The translations under genes and the position numbers were made by a program. 43,758 nt of DNA from Bifidobacteriaceae bacterium (lineage in GTDB: Bacteria; Actinomycetota; Actinomycetes; Actinomycetales; WQXJ01), in NCBI GenBank assembly GCA_031278655.1, contig JAITJZ010000103.1, positions 1 through 43,758 on the forward strand. The letters are read 5' to 3'. Of the stretch, positions 16,101 to 24,438 are shown piece after piece; the first letter of the stretch is position 1; every line of letters begins with the position of its first letter. Under the pieces are notes generated by a model. The model ran no database searches. It saw only the letters and a program-made list of their open reading frames with translations, and had not been told where the DNA came from.

Positions 16101-16859
16101 GGCCGGGGCAAAGAACGGGCTTACGCCTACTTCTTCTACAGCCCCGGCAAGACCCTGACGGAGACCGCCCACGACCGGCTGTCGACCATCGCCGCCCAAT
16201 CGGACCTCGGCGCCGGCATGCAGGTGGCGCTCAAAGACCTCGAAATCCGGGGGGCCGGGAACCTGCTGGGCGGCGAGCAGTCCGGGCACATCGCGGGCGT
16301 CGGCTTCGACCTCTACCTGCGCATGGTGGCTGAGGCCGTGGCCAGCGCCAAGGGCCAGGCGGAGGAAGCCCCGGCCGAAGTCCAAATCGAGTTGCCGGTC
16401 GACGCCTACATCCCGAACAGCTACGTGGACGGGGACCGGCTGCGGCTGGAGGCTTACGCCAAACTGGCGGCGACGGCATCGGCGGACGACATCAAAGCCG
16501 TGGCCGACGAACTGGCCGACCGCTACGGGCCGATCCCCGAGCCGGTCCAAGCCTTGTTCGAAATCGCGGGCCTGCGCCTGCGGGCGCGGGCGGCCAAACT
16601 CAGCCAGATCGTCGCCCAAGGCAAGTTCATCCGGCTGGCGCCGTGCGCGCTGGCCGAGTCGCAACAACTGTGGCTGCGGCGGACGCAGCCCGGCACTGTC
16701 GTCAAACCGGCCACCCGCACCGTCCTGGTGGCGGCGCCGCGCCCGTCCGCGCGCCTGGGCGAACCGGCCATGGCCGGAGTCGAACTGGTGCGCTGGCTCG
16801 GCGCCCTGATCGAGGACCTGATCGCGCGCGCGCCCGGAAACCTCGGCGAGACCGCGTAA
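13179..16859 (+). CDS. mfd: Transcription-repair coupling factor Mfd
   Basis: 1226 residues. It removes RNA polymerase stalled at lesions and recruits UvrA. In order: a UvrB-like N-terminal module ([40 protein letters not shown]); a variable linker; the RNA-polymerase-interacting CarD-like domain ([18 protein letters not shown]); a RecG-like motor with Walker A [9 protein letters not shown], DEEQ box, [12 protein letters not shown], and [35 protein letters not shown]; and the C-terminal regulatory domain. The linker contains [15 protein letters not shown], two 21-bp repeats bearing the dispersed word (14369-14399). A third copy falls at 16472 in the C-terminal domain. The ATG overlaps pth. 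Confidence 0.97.
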   Translation: [1226 protein letters not shown]

Positions 16860-16920
16860 GATGGGGGCGGTTCGCCCGGTTACGGCAGGCGACTTGGACA
16901 CCCCGAGGAAGGGAACGACT

Positions 16921-17595
16921 GTGGCTCTGAAGCATTTGAGTCGGCGCGCCGTGGCCGTGGCCGGGGCGTTGACGCTGGTCGCCGGCTTGGGCGGTTGCGG
17001 GCAGGCGGATGTCGCCGCCGTCATCGGCCCGGAGATCGTCACCCAGGCGGACCTGTCTGAGGCGACCGACGCCTACAGCCTGGTGCTGTTGATCGAGGCC
17101 GGCGCGGCCGAGCAGTCGCCGCAGACCGTCCTCAAGCTGTTGGTCGCGGACCGGGTGTCCGCCCAGTTGGTCGAGGATCTGGGCGGGGAGGAAACGGTCG
17201 CCCCCGGGGCCGCGGCCGAGAAGATCACCGCCGACTACGTGGCCGACTACTACGAGACCAACGACATGGGCGACGAGTCGTCCCGCGCGCGGGTCAGGCA
17301 GATCCCGGAGGAGGTGATCGACGGGCTGGCCCAGTACCACGTCGGGCTGCTCGATCAGGCCATCACCAGCGGCCTGCTGACCTGGGAGGACTACCAGGCG
17401 GCCATCGCCGCCGTCGAGGTCAACCCCCGCTTTGGGGCCGTCGAGTTGACGCAGGCCGGTTTGGTCCCCGAGTTGGTGGCCGGGCGGCCGTGGCTGGTGG
17501 CGCTCGACTCGCTGCCGGCCGCCGATGCCGCCGCCGATGCCGCCGCCGATGCCGCCGCCGGTGACGCCGCGGACGGCGAGGGCGCCGCCGAGTGA
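16921..17595 (+). CDS. SurA-like N-terminal-domain lipoprotein
   Basis: 224 residues. The signal peptide SRRAVAVAGALTLVAGLGGC ends in the lipobox LGGC, so it is probably anchored outside the membrane. The segment AAVIGPEIVTQADLSEATDAY resembles the N-terminal region of SurA/PrsA-type chaperones, which help secreted proteins fold. No rotamase (parvulin) domain is visible. The position between mfd and mazG is where Actinobacteria often carry such a gene. The GTG start has GAGGAAGGGA six bases upstream. The C-terminus is an Ala-Asp repeat from three 12-bp units at 17523-17556. The stop overlaps the mazG start. Confidence 0.75.
   Translation: MALKHLSRRAVAVAGALTLVAGLGGCGQADVAAVIGPEIVTQADLSEATDAYSLVLLIEAGAAEQSPQTVLKLLVADRVSAQLVEDLGGEETVAPGAAAEKITADYVADYYETNDMGDESSRARVRQIPEEVIDGLAQYHVGLLDQAITSGLLTWEDYQAAIAAVEVNPRFGAVELTQAGLVPELVAGRPWLVALDSLPAADAAADAAADAAAGDAADGEGAAE
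17523..17556. repeat. Three 12-bp units (CGATGCCGCC core) at the 3' end of the SurA-like gene
   Basis: CGATGCCGCC recurs at 17523, 17535 and 17547, with period 12 and no gaps, reading AADA AADA in the protein. The core is one base from the dispersed word CGATGCCGTC. Confidence 0.8.
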
Positions 17596-18275
17596 GCGTC
17601 AACCCGGGCTCGCGTGGGGGCGTCGCCCACCTCGTGGAGACCATGGCGCGCTTGCGCGCCCCGGGCGGTTGTCCCTGGGACGCCGGCCAAGACCACCGCA
17701 CGCTGGTGCCCTATCTGCTCGAGGAAGCCTATGAGGCGGTCGAGGCGATCGAACACGGCGACCGTTTGGACCTGCGCGAGGAATTGGGCGATGTGCTGCT
17801 GCAGGTCGTCTTTCACGCGTCCATCGCCGGCGACGACCCGTCCGACCCTTTCGACCTGGACGACATCGCCGCCGCCGTGGCGGACAAGCTGGTCCGCCGC
17901 CACCCGCAGGTCTTCGCCGCGGCGGCGGCCGAGCCCGTCTCGGCCGAGGAGTCCCACCGCCGCTGGGACCGGATCAAGGCCCAGGAGAAATCCCGCCGCT
18001 CGGTCCTCGACGGCGTGCCCGCCGGCCAATCGGCGCTCGCCCGCGCCCAGAAAATCTTCGCCCGGGCGCGGCGGGCCGGGCTCGAAACCGTCACGACGGC
18101 ATCGGGCGGCGGATCTGACCTGGGCGAACGGCTGGCGAGCTTGGCCCGGGAGGCCGACGCGCGCGGACTGGACGCCGAACAAGAACTGCGAGCCGCGACC
18201 CGCCGGTTGGAGGCGCGGATCAGAAACCATGAAGCCCTAGAAATGTCTACTAAATCCAAGGAGGGAGGCGCCTGA
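17592..18275 (+). CDS. mazG: MazG nucleoside triphosphate pyrophosphohydrolase
   Basis: 227 residues. It hydrolyses (d)NTPs, including damaged ones, to the monophosphate. The MazG core is plain: [36 protein letters not shown] followed by [16 protein letters not shown], with the E-x-x-E and D metal ligands. A second helical part, [13 protein letters not shown], follows. Near the C-terminus VTTASGGG is encoded by a dispersed-repeat copy (18095-18104). The GTG start overlaps the upstream stop (GTGA). The last codons hold the AAGGAGGG ribosome-binding site of pntA, and the stop shares one base with its ATG. Confidence 0.93.
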   Translation: MSVNPGSRGGVAHLVETMARLRAPGGCPWDAGQDHRTLVPYLLEEAYEAVEAIEHGDRLDLREELGDVLLQVVFHASIAGDDPSDPFDLDDIAAAVADKLVRRHPQVFAAAAAEPVSAEESHRRWDRIKAQEKSRRSVLDGVPAGQSALARAQKIFARARRAGLETVTTASGGGSDLGERLASLAREADARGLDAEQELRAATRRLEARIRNHEALEMSTKSKEGGA

Positions 18276-19822
18276 TGCTGATTGGTGTGCCAAAGGAGTC
18301 ATCCGCCGGTGAGCGGCGCGTGGCCGCGTCGCCGAAGTCGGTGGCGCAGTTGGTGAAACTCGGTTACACGGTGGCGGTGGAGGAGGGCGCCGGCAAGGCG
18401 GCGTCGTTCCGCGACCAGGCCTACAGGGAGGCGGGGGCCGATGTCGTCTCGCGCCGGGAGGCCTGGGCGGCGGATGTGGTGACGAAGATCGAGCCGCCCA
18501 CGGACGCCGAGATCGCCTTGCTGTCGAAGGGCGCCGTGCTGATGTCGCTGGTGGCGGCGCCCAGGAGCCCGGAGCTGCTGGCGAAGCTGGCGGCGGCGAA
18601 GGTGACGGTGTTGGCCATGGACTCGGTGCCGCGGATTTCGCGGGCGCAGGCCTTGGACGTGATCTCGTCGATGTCGAATATCGCCGGGTACCGGGCCATC
18701 ATCGAGGCGGCGAACGCCTTCGGGTCGTTCTTCACCGGCCAGGTGACGGCGGCCGGGAAGGTCCCGCCGGCGCGGGTGTTCGTGTCCGGGGCGGGGGTGG
18801 CCGGTTTGGCGGCCATCGGCGCGGCCAGGGCTTTGGGCGCGATGGTGCGGGCGACCGACATCCGTGCGGCCGCGGCCGAGCAGGTCGAGTCGATGGGCGC
18901 GGAGTTCGTCGCGGTCGAGGCGGAGGCGCAGCAGTCGTCAGACGGCTACGCCAAGGAGGCGTCGGCGGATTACGCCGCCGCCGCCGCCAAGATGTACGCC
19001 GAGCAGGTCAAGGATGCGGACATCGTTGTGACCACGGCGTTGATCCCGGGCAAACCGGCGCCGAGGCTGCTGACAGAGGAAATGGTGGCTTCGATGAAGC
19101 CAGGTTCGGTGATAGTCGACATGGCCGCCGCCACCGGCGGCAACGTGGCCGGCTCGAAGCCGGATCAGTTGGTGACGACCCCGGGCGGGGTCAAGATCAT
19201 CGGTTACACCGATCTGGCGGGACGGCTGCCGACCCAGGCGTCGAATCTGTTCGCGCAGAACATTGTCAACCTGTTCAAACTGGTGACGCCGGCCAAGGAC
19301 GGGGTGGTGGCGCTGGACATGGATGACGTGGTGATCCGGGGGATGGCGGTGGTGACCGATGGCGAGGTCACCTGGCCGCCGCCGCCGGTGTCCGTCTCGG
19401 CCGCCCCGGCCGCTGTCGCCGCGCCGCCGCCGCCGGCGCCGGAGCCGAAGAAGCCACGCGACCCCAGGGTCACCTGGACCGTGCTGGGAATCTGCGGGGC
19501 GGCGCTGCTGGCGTTGTTCTGGGTGTCCCCGGCCGGGTTGCTGGGGCACTTCATGGTTTTCATGTTGGCGGTGGTGGTCGGGTATTACGTGATCGGGAAC
19601 GTGTCGCATTCTTTGCACACGCCGTTGATGTCCGTGACCAACGCGATCTCGGGGATCATCGTGGTCGGCTCGCTGGTGGGGTTGTCGCAGTCGCAGCATG
19701 ATGGGCGCACGGACTTGGCGATCTTGGTGTTGTCCGTGGCGGGTGTGTTGTTGGCGTCAATCAACGTGTTCGGCGGGTTCACCGTGACCCAGCGGATGCT
19801 CAAGATGTTCCAGAAAGGCTGA
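18275..19822 (+). CDS. pntA: NAD(P) transhydrogenase alpha subunit (full-length)
   Basis: 515 residues. With PntB it couples hydride transfer between NADH and NADP+ to proton movement. The NAD-binding domain I shows [20 protein letters not shown] at the N-terminus, [30 protein letters not shown] and [18 protein letters not shown] Pro/Ala linker ([15 protein letters not shown], near 390) leads to four hydrophobic segments of domain II. The full-length form, as in E. coli, contains both in one chain, unlike the split PntAa/PntAb of many bacteria. It is coupled to mazG by a one-base overlap and followed six bases later by pntB. Confidence 0.95.
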   Translation: MLIGVPKESSAGERRVAASPKSVAQLVKLGYTVAVEEGAGKAASFRDQAYREAGADVVSRREAWAADVVTKIEPPTDAEIALLSKGAVLMSLVAAPRSPELLAKLAAAKVTVLAMDSVPRISRAQALDVISSMSNIAGYRAIIEAANAFGSFFTGQVTAAGKVPPARVFVSGAGVAGLAAIGAARALGAMVRATDIRAAAAEQVESMGAEFVAVEAEAQQSSDGYAKEASADYAAAAAKMYAEQVKDADIVVTTALIPGKPAPRLLTEEMVASMKPGSVIVDMAAATGGNVAGSKPDQLVTTPGGVKIIGYTDLAGRLPTQASNLFAQNIVNLFKLVTPAKDGVVALDMDDVVIRGMAVVTDGEVTWPPPPVSVSAAPAAVAAPPPPAPEPKKPRDPRVTWTVLGICGAALLALFWVSPAGLLGHFMVFMLAVVVGYYVIGNVSHSLHTPLMSVTNAISGIIVVGSLVGLSQSQHDGRTDLAILVLSVAGVLLASINVFGGFTVTQRMLKMFQKG

Positions 19823-19828
19823 CCGGTC

Positions 19829-21271
19829 ATGTCAGATTCATTGCAGTCGGGCGCGTTTATCATCGCGGGTTTGTTGTTCATCCTGGCGCTGGCGGGTTTG
19901 TCGAAACACGAGACCTCGAGGCGCGGGAACATCTTGGGGTCGGTCGGCATGGGCGTCGCCCTGGTGGTGACGGTGCTGGCGACCCAATTGGGCGTCGAGT
20001 CGGGCGGCGAGAAAGTTGGCGGCCTGCCCACTTGGGGCTTGGCCGCGATTCTGGCGCCGATGCTGGTGGGCGCAGGAATCGGGGTCTTCAGGGCGCTGCG
20101 GGTGGAGATGACGGGGATGCCGCAGCTGATCGCCTTGTTCCACTCCTTCGTCGGCTTGGCGGCGGTCCTGGTCGGTTGGGTGTCCTATTTGGAGGGCGCC
20201 CCTGAGCACAACGTCGGGCTCCATTACGGCGAGTTGTTCATCGGCGTGTTCATCGGGGCGGTCACCTTCACGGGCTCGATCATCGCTTATCTGAAGCTCT
20301 CCGCCAAGATGAAGTCGAAGCCGCTGGCGTTGCCGCACCACAATCTGATCAACGGCGCCGCCGTTCTGGCCTTCATCGGTTTGACGGTCTGGTTCGTGAT
20401 TCTGCCAGCGGATCAGCACATCGGCCAGGGCAACACCGGGCTGATGCTGTTGTCGGCGATGACCGTGATCGCTTTGCTGCTCGGCTTGCACTTGGTGGCG
20501 GCGATCGGCGGCGGCGACATGCCGGTGGTGGTGTCGATGCTGAACTCGTATTCCGGCTGGGCGGCGGCGGCGGCGGGGTTCACCCTCGGCAACGATCTGC
20601 TGATCATCACCGGGGCGCTGGTCGGCTCGTCTGGCGCTTACCTGTCATACATCATGTGCAAGGCCATGAACCGGTCGTTCATGGGCGTCATCATGGGCGG
20701 GTTCGGGTCTGACGGGGCGGTTGTTGGCGAGGCCAAGGACTACGGCGAGCACCGGGAGATCACCGCCCCGGAGGTGGCGGAACTGCTGAAAGACTCCTCG
20801 TCTGTGGTGATCGCCCCCGGGTACGGCATGGCCGTGGCGCAGGCGCAGAGCGCGGTCGCCGACCTGACCGCCAAGCTGCGGGCGCGGGGCGTGGACGTGC
20901 GCTTCGCCATTCATCCGGTCGCCGGCCGCCTGCCGGGCCACATGAATGTGCTGCTGGCGGAGGCGAAGGTGCCTTACGACATCGTCTTCGAGATGGACGA
21001 GATCAACGACGACTTCCCGGACGTGGATGTGGTGCTGGTGATAGGCGCCAACGACACCGTCAACCCGGCCGCCTTGGACGACCCGTCCTCGCCGATCGCG
21101 GGCATGCCGGTGCTGCATGTCTGGGAGGCGGGCCAGGTGATCGTCTTCAAGCGGTCGATGGCGACCGGTTACGCCGGCGTGCAGAACCCGTTGTTCTTCA
21201 ACGAGAACACGGCCATGCTCTTCGGCGACGCCAAGGTCCGGGTCGAGGACATCATTCGCGCTATGGCGTGA
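19829..21271 (+). CDS. pntB: NAD(P) transhydrogenase beta subunit
   Basis: 480 residues. The N-terminal half is a bundle of about nine membrane helices ([68 protein letters not shown]). The C-terminal half is the NADP-binding domain III, with [55 protein letters not shown] and [18 protein letters not shown]. Together with PntA it supplies NADPH. Its 3' end overlaps the convergent aldo/keto reductase gene by 11 bases, leaving no room for a separate terminator. Confidence 0.96.
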   Translation: MSDSLQSGAFIIAGLLFILALAGLSKHETSRRGNILGSVGMGVALVVTVLATQLGVESGGEKVGGLPTWGLAAILAPMLVGAGIGVFRALRVEMTGMPQLIALFHSFVGLAAVLVGWVSYLEGAPEHNVGLHYGELFIGVFIGAVTFTGSIIAYLKLSAKMKSKPLALPHHNLINGAAVLAFIGLTVWFVILPADQHIGQGNTGLMLLSAMTVIALLLGLHLVAAIGGGDMPVVVSMLNSYSGWAAAAAGFTLGNDLLIITGALVGSSGAYLSYIMCKAMNRSFMGVIMGGFGSDGAVVGEAKDYGEHREITAPEVAELLKDSSSVVIAPGYGMAVAQAQSAVADLTAKLRARGVDVRFAIHPVAGRLPGHMNVLLAEAKVPYDIVFEMDEINDDFPDVDVVLVIGANDTVNPAALDDPSSPIAGMPVLHVWEAGQVIVFKRSMATGYAGVQNPLFFNENTAMLFGDAKVRVEDIIRAMA

Positions 21272-22208
21272 TGTGGCCGGCGGCCAGGGTCAACTCGTAC
21301 CACTCGCGTTTGGTCAGGGGGACGTCGGAGCCTTGGGCGGCGCCCGCCAGCCGCGCCGGGGTTGAGGTTCCGAGCACAACCTGCATTTGGGCCGGGTGGC
21401 GGGTGATCCAGGCGGTGGCGATCCCAATGGGGTCGATCCCGTACTTGGCCGCCAACCGGTCGATGACCTCGTTCAGCTTTGGTTCGCGCTGGCGGTCGCC
21501 CAGGAAGGTCCCGTCGAAGAATCCGCGCTGGAGCGGCGACCAGGCTTGGACGGTGATCGCCTGCGCCCGGCAGTAGTCCAGCAGGCCGCCGCCGTCGCGG
21601 ACGATTGACTGGTCGAGCGCCGCCATGTTGGCGGCCAGGCCCTGCGCCACCAGCGGCGCGTGCGTGATCGAGAGTTGCAACTGGTTCGCCACCAGCGGTT
21701 GACGGACGGAGGTCTTGAGCAGGTCGATCTGGCGCGGCGTGTGGTTGGAGACGCCGAAGTGGCGGACCTTGCCCGCGTCCTGCAATTGGTCGAAGGCGGC
21801 GGCGACCTCGTCCGGTTCGACCAGCGCGTCGGGCCGGTGCAGCAGCAGAATGTCGATGTAGTCGGTGCGCAGGGCTTTGAGGGAGGCCTCGGCCGCCTCG
21901 ACCAGGTGGGCGGCCGAGAAATCGAAGTAGGCCCAGCCTTCGCCGGTCGGCACAATGCCGGCCTTGGTTTGCAGGATCACCTGTTCGCGTTCGGCGCTGG
22001 ACCAGTTGAGGGCCTCGGCGAAGCGCCGTTCGCAGGTGTGGAGGACGCCGCCGTAGACGTCGGCGTGGTCGAAGAAGTTGACGCCGGCGTCGCGGGCGGC
22101 GCCGACCAGGTCCCTGATCTCCTGGTCGGTCTTGTCGGTGATTCGCATCATGCCTGCGACCACGTTGGAGACGCGCAGGTCGGTGCCGGGCAGCGTGAAG
22201 ATTTTCAT
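21261..22208 (-). CDS. Aldo/keto reductase, YdhF-like
   Basis: 315 residues, an NADPH-dependent (alpha/beta)8 oxidoreductase. Recognisable features: [13 protein letters not shown] with the catalytic Asp and Tyr, [41 protein letters not shown], and the cofactor region near [13 protein letters not shown]. The overall pattern is closest to E. coli YdhF among the proteins I know. I take ATG 22208 (MKIFTLPG), with GAGGA upstream. A longer frame into the nadE leader is not supported. The physiological substrate is unknown. It is convergent with pntB, which makes a link to NADPH supply conceivable but unproven. Confidence 0.88.
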   Translation of the reverse strand: MKIFTLPGTDLRVSNVVAGMMRITDKTDQEIRDLVGAARDAGVNFFDHADVYGGVLHTCERRFAEALNWSSAEREQVILQTKAGIVPTGEGWAYFDFSAAHLVEAAEASLKALRTDYIDILLLHRPDALVEPDEVAAAFDQLQDAGKVRHFGVSNHTPRQIDLLKTSVRQPLVANQLQLSITHAPLVAQGLAANMAALDQSIVRDGGGLLDYCRAQAITVQAWSPLQRGFFDGTFLGDRQREPKLNEVIDRLAAKYGIDPIGIATAWITRHPAQMQVVLGTSTPARLAGAAQGSDVPLTKREWYELTLAAGHITP

Positions 22209-22335
22209 ATTTGTCCTCGTGATAGTCATCGGTGGCCGGGGATGGTCGCGGATGGTCGGGGCGGCAAGGCCCCGCCAACAACAGTGGAACCGCTCCCACA
22301 ACTCTACCACCCGCCGCGTCTGGGAGACTGTCCTA

Positions 22336-24423
22336 GTGGATGCCGATGCCGTGGCGGCCGGCTTTGTCCGAGTCGCCGCCTGTTCCCTGCCGGTCAGCTT
22401 GGCCGATCCGCCCGCCAACGCCGCCGCCACCGCCGCCCAGGCCCGCACCGCCGCCCAGGCCGGCGCCGCTCTGGCGATCTTCCCCGAACTGGGGCTGACG
22501 GGCTACTCGCTGGACGATCTGTTCATGCAGTCCGCCGTCATCGAGGCCGCCGAGGCGGCCCTGGCGGAATTGGCCCGAGCCACCGCCGACCTGCCGTTGG
22601 CGCTGGTGGTCGGCGCGCCCTTGCGGGTCACCCACCGCCTCCACAACTGCGCCGTGGTGATCGCGGCCGGGCGCCTGCTGGGCGCGGTGCCGAAGTCATA
22701 TTTGCCCAATTACCGCGAGTTCTACGAGCAGCGCCAGTTCGCCTCGGGGATTGGCGCCGACGGCGCTGTGGAGATAGCCGGGCAGTCGGTGCCAGTCAAC
22801 GTCAAGCAGTTGTTCGAGGTCAGACTGCCAGCGCCCGATGCCGCGCCGCCGCCAGCGCTGGGCCGGCGAGCCCCAGCGTTTCGGTTGGGGATTGAAATCT
22901 GCGAGGACCTTTGGGTGCCGATCTCGCCAGGCGCCGAGGCCGCCCTGGCCGGGGCCGAGGTCATCGCCAACATCTCCGGCAGCCCGATCACAGTTGGCAA
23001 GGCGCGCCAGCGCCGCCGCCTGGCCCAGGCCCAATCCGCCAAGCTGATCTGCGGTTATGTCTACGCCGCCAGCGGCCAGGGCGAATCTTCGACGGACCTG
23101 AGCTGGGACGGGCAGACCGCCGTCTTCGAGCGCGGCGAGCGGCTGGCCAAAGGCGCCCGCTTCGCCCAGGGGCCGGTCATGACGCTGGCAGACATCGACC
23201 TGGCGTTGATCCGCCAGGACCGCCTGCGCCAAGGCAGCTTCGATGACAACCGCCTCGCCAACGGCGAACGCACTGGCGGCTTCCGCCTGACGGCGGTCGA
23301 TCTCCCGGCCGCCGGGCCCGGGCCGAGCGCGAAGGCGGCGGACGCGGCCGGCGGGGCGAACGGCATCGGGCGGCTGTTGCGACCGGTGACCCGCTTCCCG
23401 TTCTTGCCGGACGACCGGGCGCGGCTCGACCAAGACTGCTACGAGGCCTACAACATCCAGGTCAGCGCGTTGACGCGGCGCCTGACGGCGCTCGGGCGGC
23501 CGAAGATCGTGATCGGGGTCTCGGGCGGGCTGGACTCGTCGCAGGCGCTGATCGTTGCCGCCAAGGCGATGGACAGGCTGGGGCGGGCGCGCGGCGAGAT
23601 TCTGGCCCGCGGCCTGCCCGGCTTCGCCACCTCTGAGGCGACCAAGGCCAACGCCGAGGCGCTGGCGCGCGCGCTCGGTGTTGGCTTCGAAGAGATCGAC
23701 ATCCGGCCCGCCGCCCGCCAAATGCTGGCCGACCTGGGCCATCCCTTCGCCCGCGGCGAAGCCGAATACGACGTCACCTTCGAGAACGTGCAGGCCGGGC
23801 TGCGGACCGATTACCTGTTCCGGCTGGCGAATCAGCGCGGCGGGATTGTGCTGGGGACCGGCGACCTGTCCGAGCTGGCGCTCGGCTGGTGCACCTACGG
23901 CGTTGGCGACCAGATGTCGCATTACAACGTCAACGCGGGCGTGCCCAAGACGCTGATCCGCCACCTCATCCTTTGGGTCGCCAAGACCGGCCAATTCGAC
24001 CAGGCGGTCGGCCGGACGCTGGAGGCGATCGCCGGGACCGAGATCAGCCCGGAGCTGGTGCCGCCCGGCGAGGACGGCGAGCTGCAATCGACCGAGGCGG
24101 TGATTGGGCCCTATCCCTTGCAGGACTTCGCGCTCTACCACACCCTGCGCTTCGGCCTGACGCCCAGTCAGGTGTTTTACCGGTTGCGCCAGGCCTGGGA
24201 GGGCGCCGGGCCGGACGACTATTCGGCGGCTGAACTGCTCGGCTGGCTGGAGGTCTTCTACCGGCGCTTCTTCGCCGCGCAGTTCAAGCGTTCGGCGCTG
24301 CCGAACGGACCCAAGGTGATCGCGTCCGGGGCGCTGTCCCCGCGCGGGGATTGGCGCCAGCCCTCGGACGTGGACGCGGCCCTTTGGCGCCGCGAGGTCG
24401 AGGCGCTCAAAGCCCGCCTCTGA
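22336..24423 (+). CDS. nadE: Glutamine-dependent NAD+ synthetase
   Basis: 695 residues, the two-domain form. The N-terminal nitrilase-type glutaminase has the Glu-Lys-Cys triad in [24 protein letters not shown] and [12 protein letters not shown]. The C-terminal ATP-pyrophosphatase domain has [48 protein letters not shown]-like and [16 protein letters not shown]. It amidates deamido-NAD to NAD+. Two insertions carry the dispersed repeat: APDAAPPPA (22833-22850) just before the catalytic Cys, and the inter-domain [10 protein letters not shown] at 23358. The GTG at 22336 is the likely start. No clear ribosome-binding site is visible. Confidence 0.93.
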   Translation: MDADAVAAGFVRVAACSLPVSLADPPANAAATAAQARTAAQAGAALAIFPELGLTGYSLDDLFMQSAVIEAAEAALAELARATADLPLALVVGAPLRVTHRLHNCAVVIAAGRLLGAVPKSYLPNYREFYEQRQFASGIGADGAVEIAGQSVPVNVKQLFEVRLPAPDAAPPPALGRRAPAFRLGIEICEDLWVPISPGAEAALAGAEVIANISGSPITVGKARQRRRLAQAQSAKLICGYVYAASGQGESSTDLSWDGQTAVFERGERLAKGARFAQGPVMTLADIDLALIRQDRLRQGSFDDNRLANGERTGGFRLTAVDLPAAGPGPSAKAADAAGGANGIGRLLRPVTRFPFLPDDRARLDQDCYEAYNIQVSALTRRLTALGRPKIVIGVSGGLDSSQALIVAAKAMDRLGRARGEILARGLPGFATSEATKANAEALARALGVGFEEIDIRPAARQMLADLGHPFARGEAEYDVTFENVQAGLRTDYLFRLANQRGGIVLGTGDLSELALGWCTYGVGDQMSHYNVNAGVPKTLIRHLILWVAKTGQFDQAVGRTLEAIAGTEISPELVPPGEDGELQSTEAVIGPYPLQDFALYHTLRFGLTPSQVFYRLRQAWEGAGPDDYSAAELLGWLEVFYRRFFAAQFKRSALPNGPKVIASGALSPRGDWRQPSDVDAALWRREVEALKARL

Positions 24424-24425
24424 TC

Positions 24426-24431
24426 TATCCT
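24426..24431 (+). promoter_or_regulatory. Candidate -10 box of a leaderless phzE-like transcript
   Basis: TATCCT ends seven bases before the GTG at 24439, inside the 15-base gap after nadE. No ribosome-binding site is present at a usual distance, so the gene may have its own leaderless message. No -35 is visible. Confidence 0.35.
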
Positions 24432-24438
24432 TTCTTGG

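Noticed and set aside
13908-17042. A 1044-residue open frame antisense to mfd
   Set aside because: Long antisense frames are expected at this GC content. It reads as low-complexity Gln/Arg/Gly/Asp sequence with no domain, and mfd on the plus strand is unambiguous.
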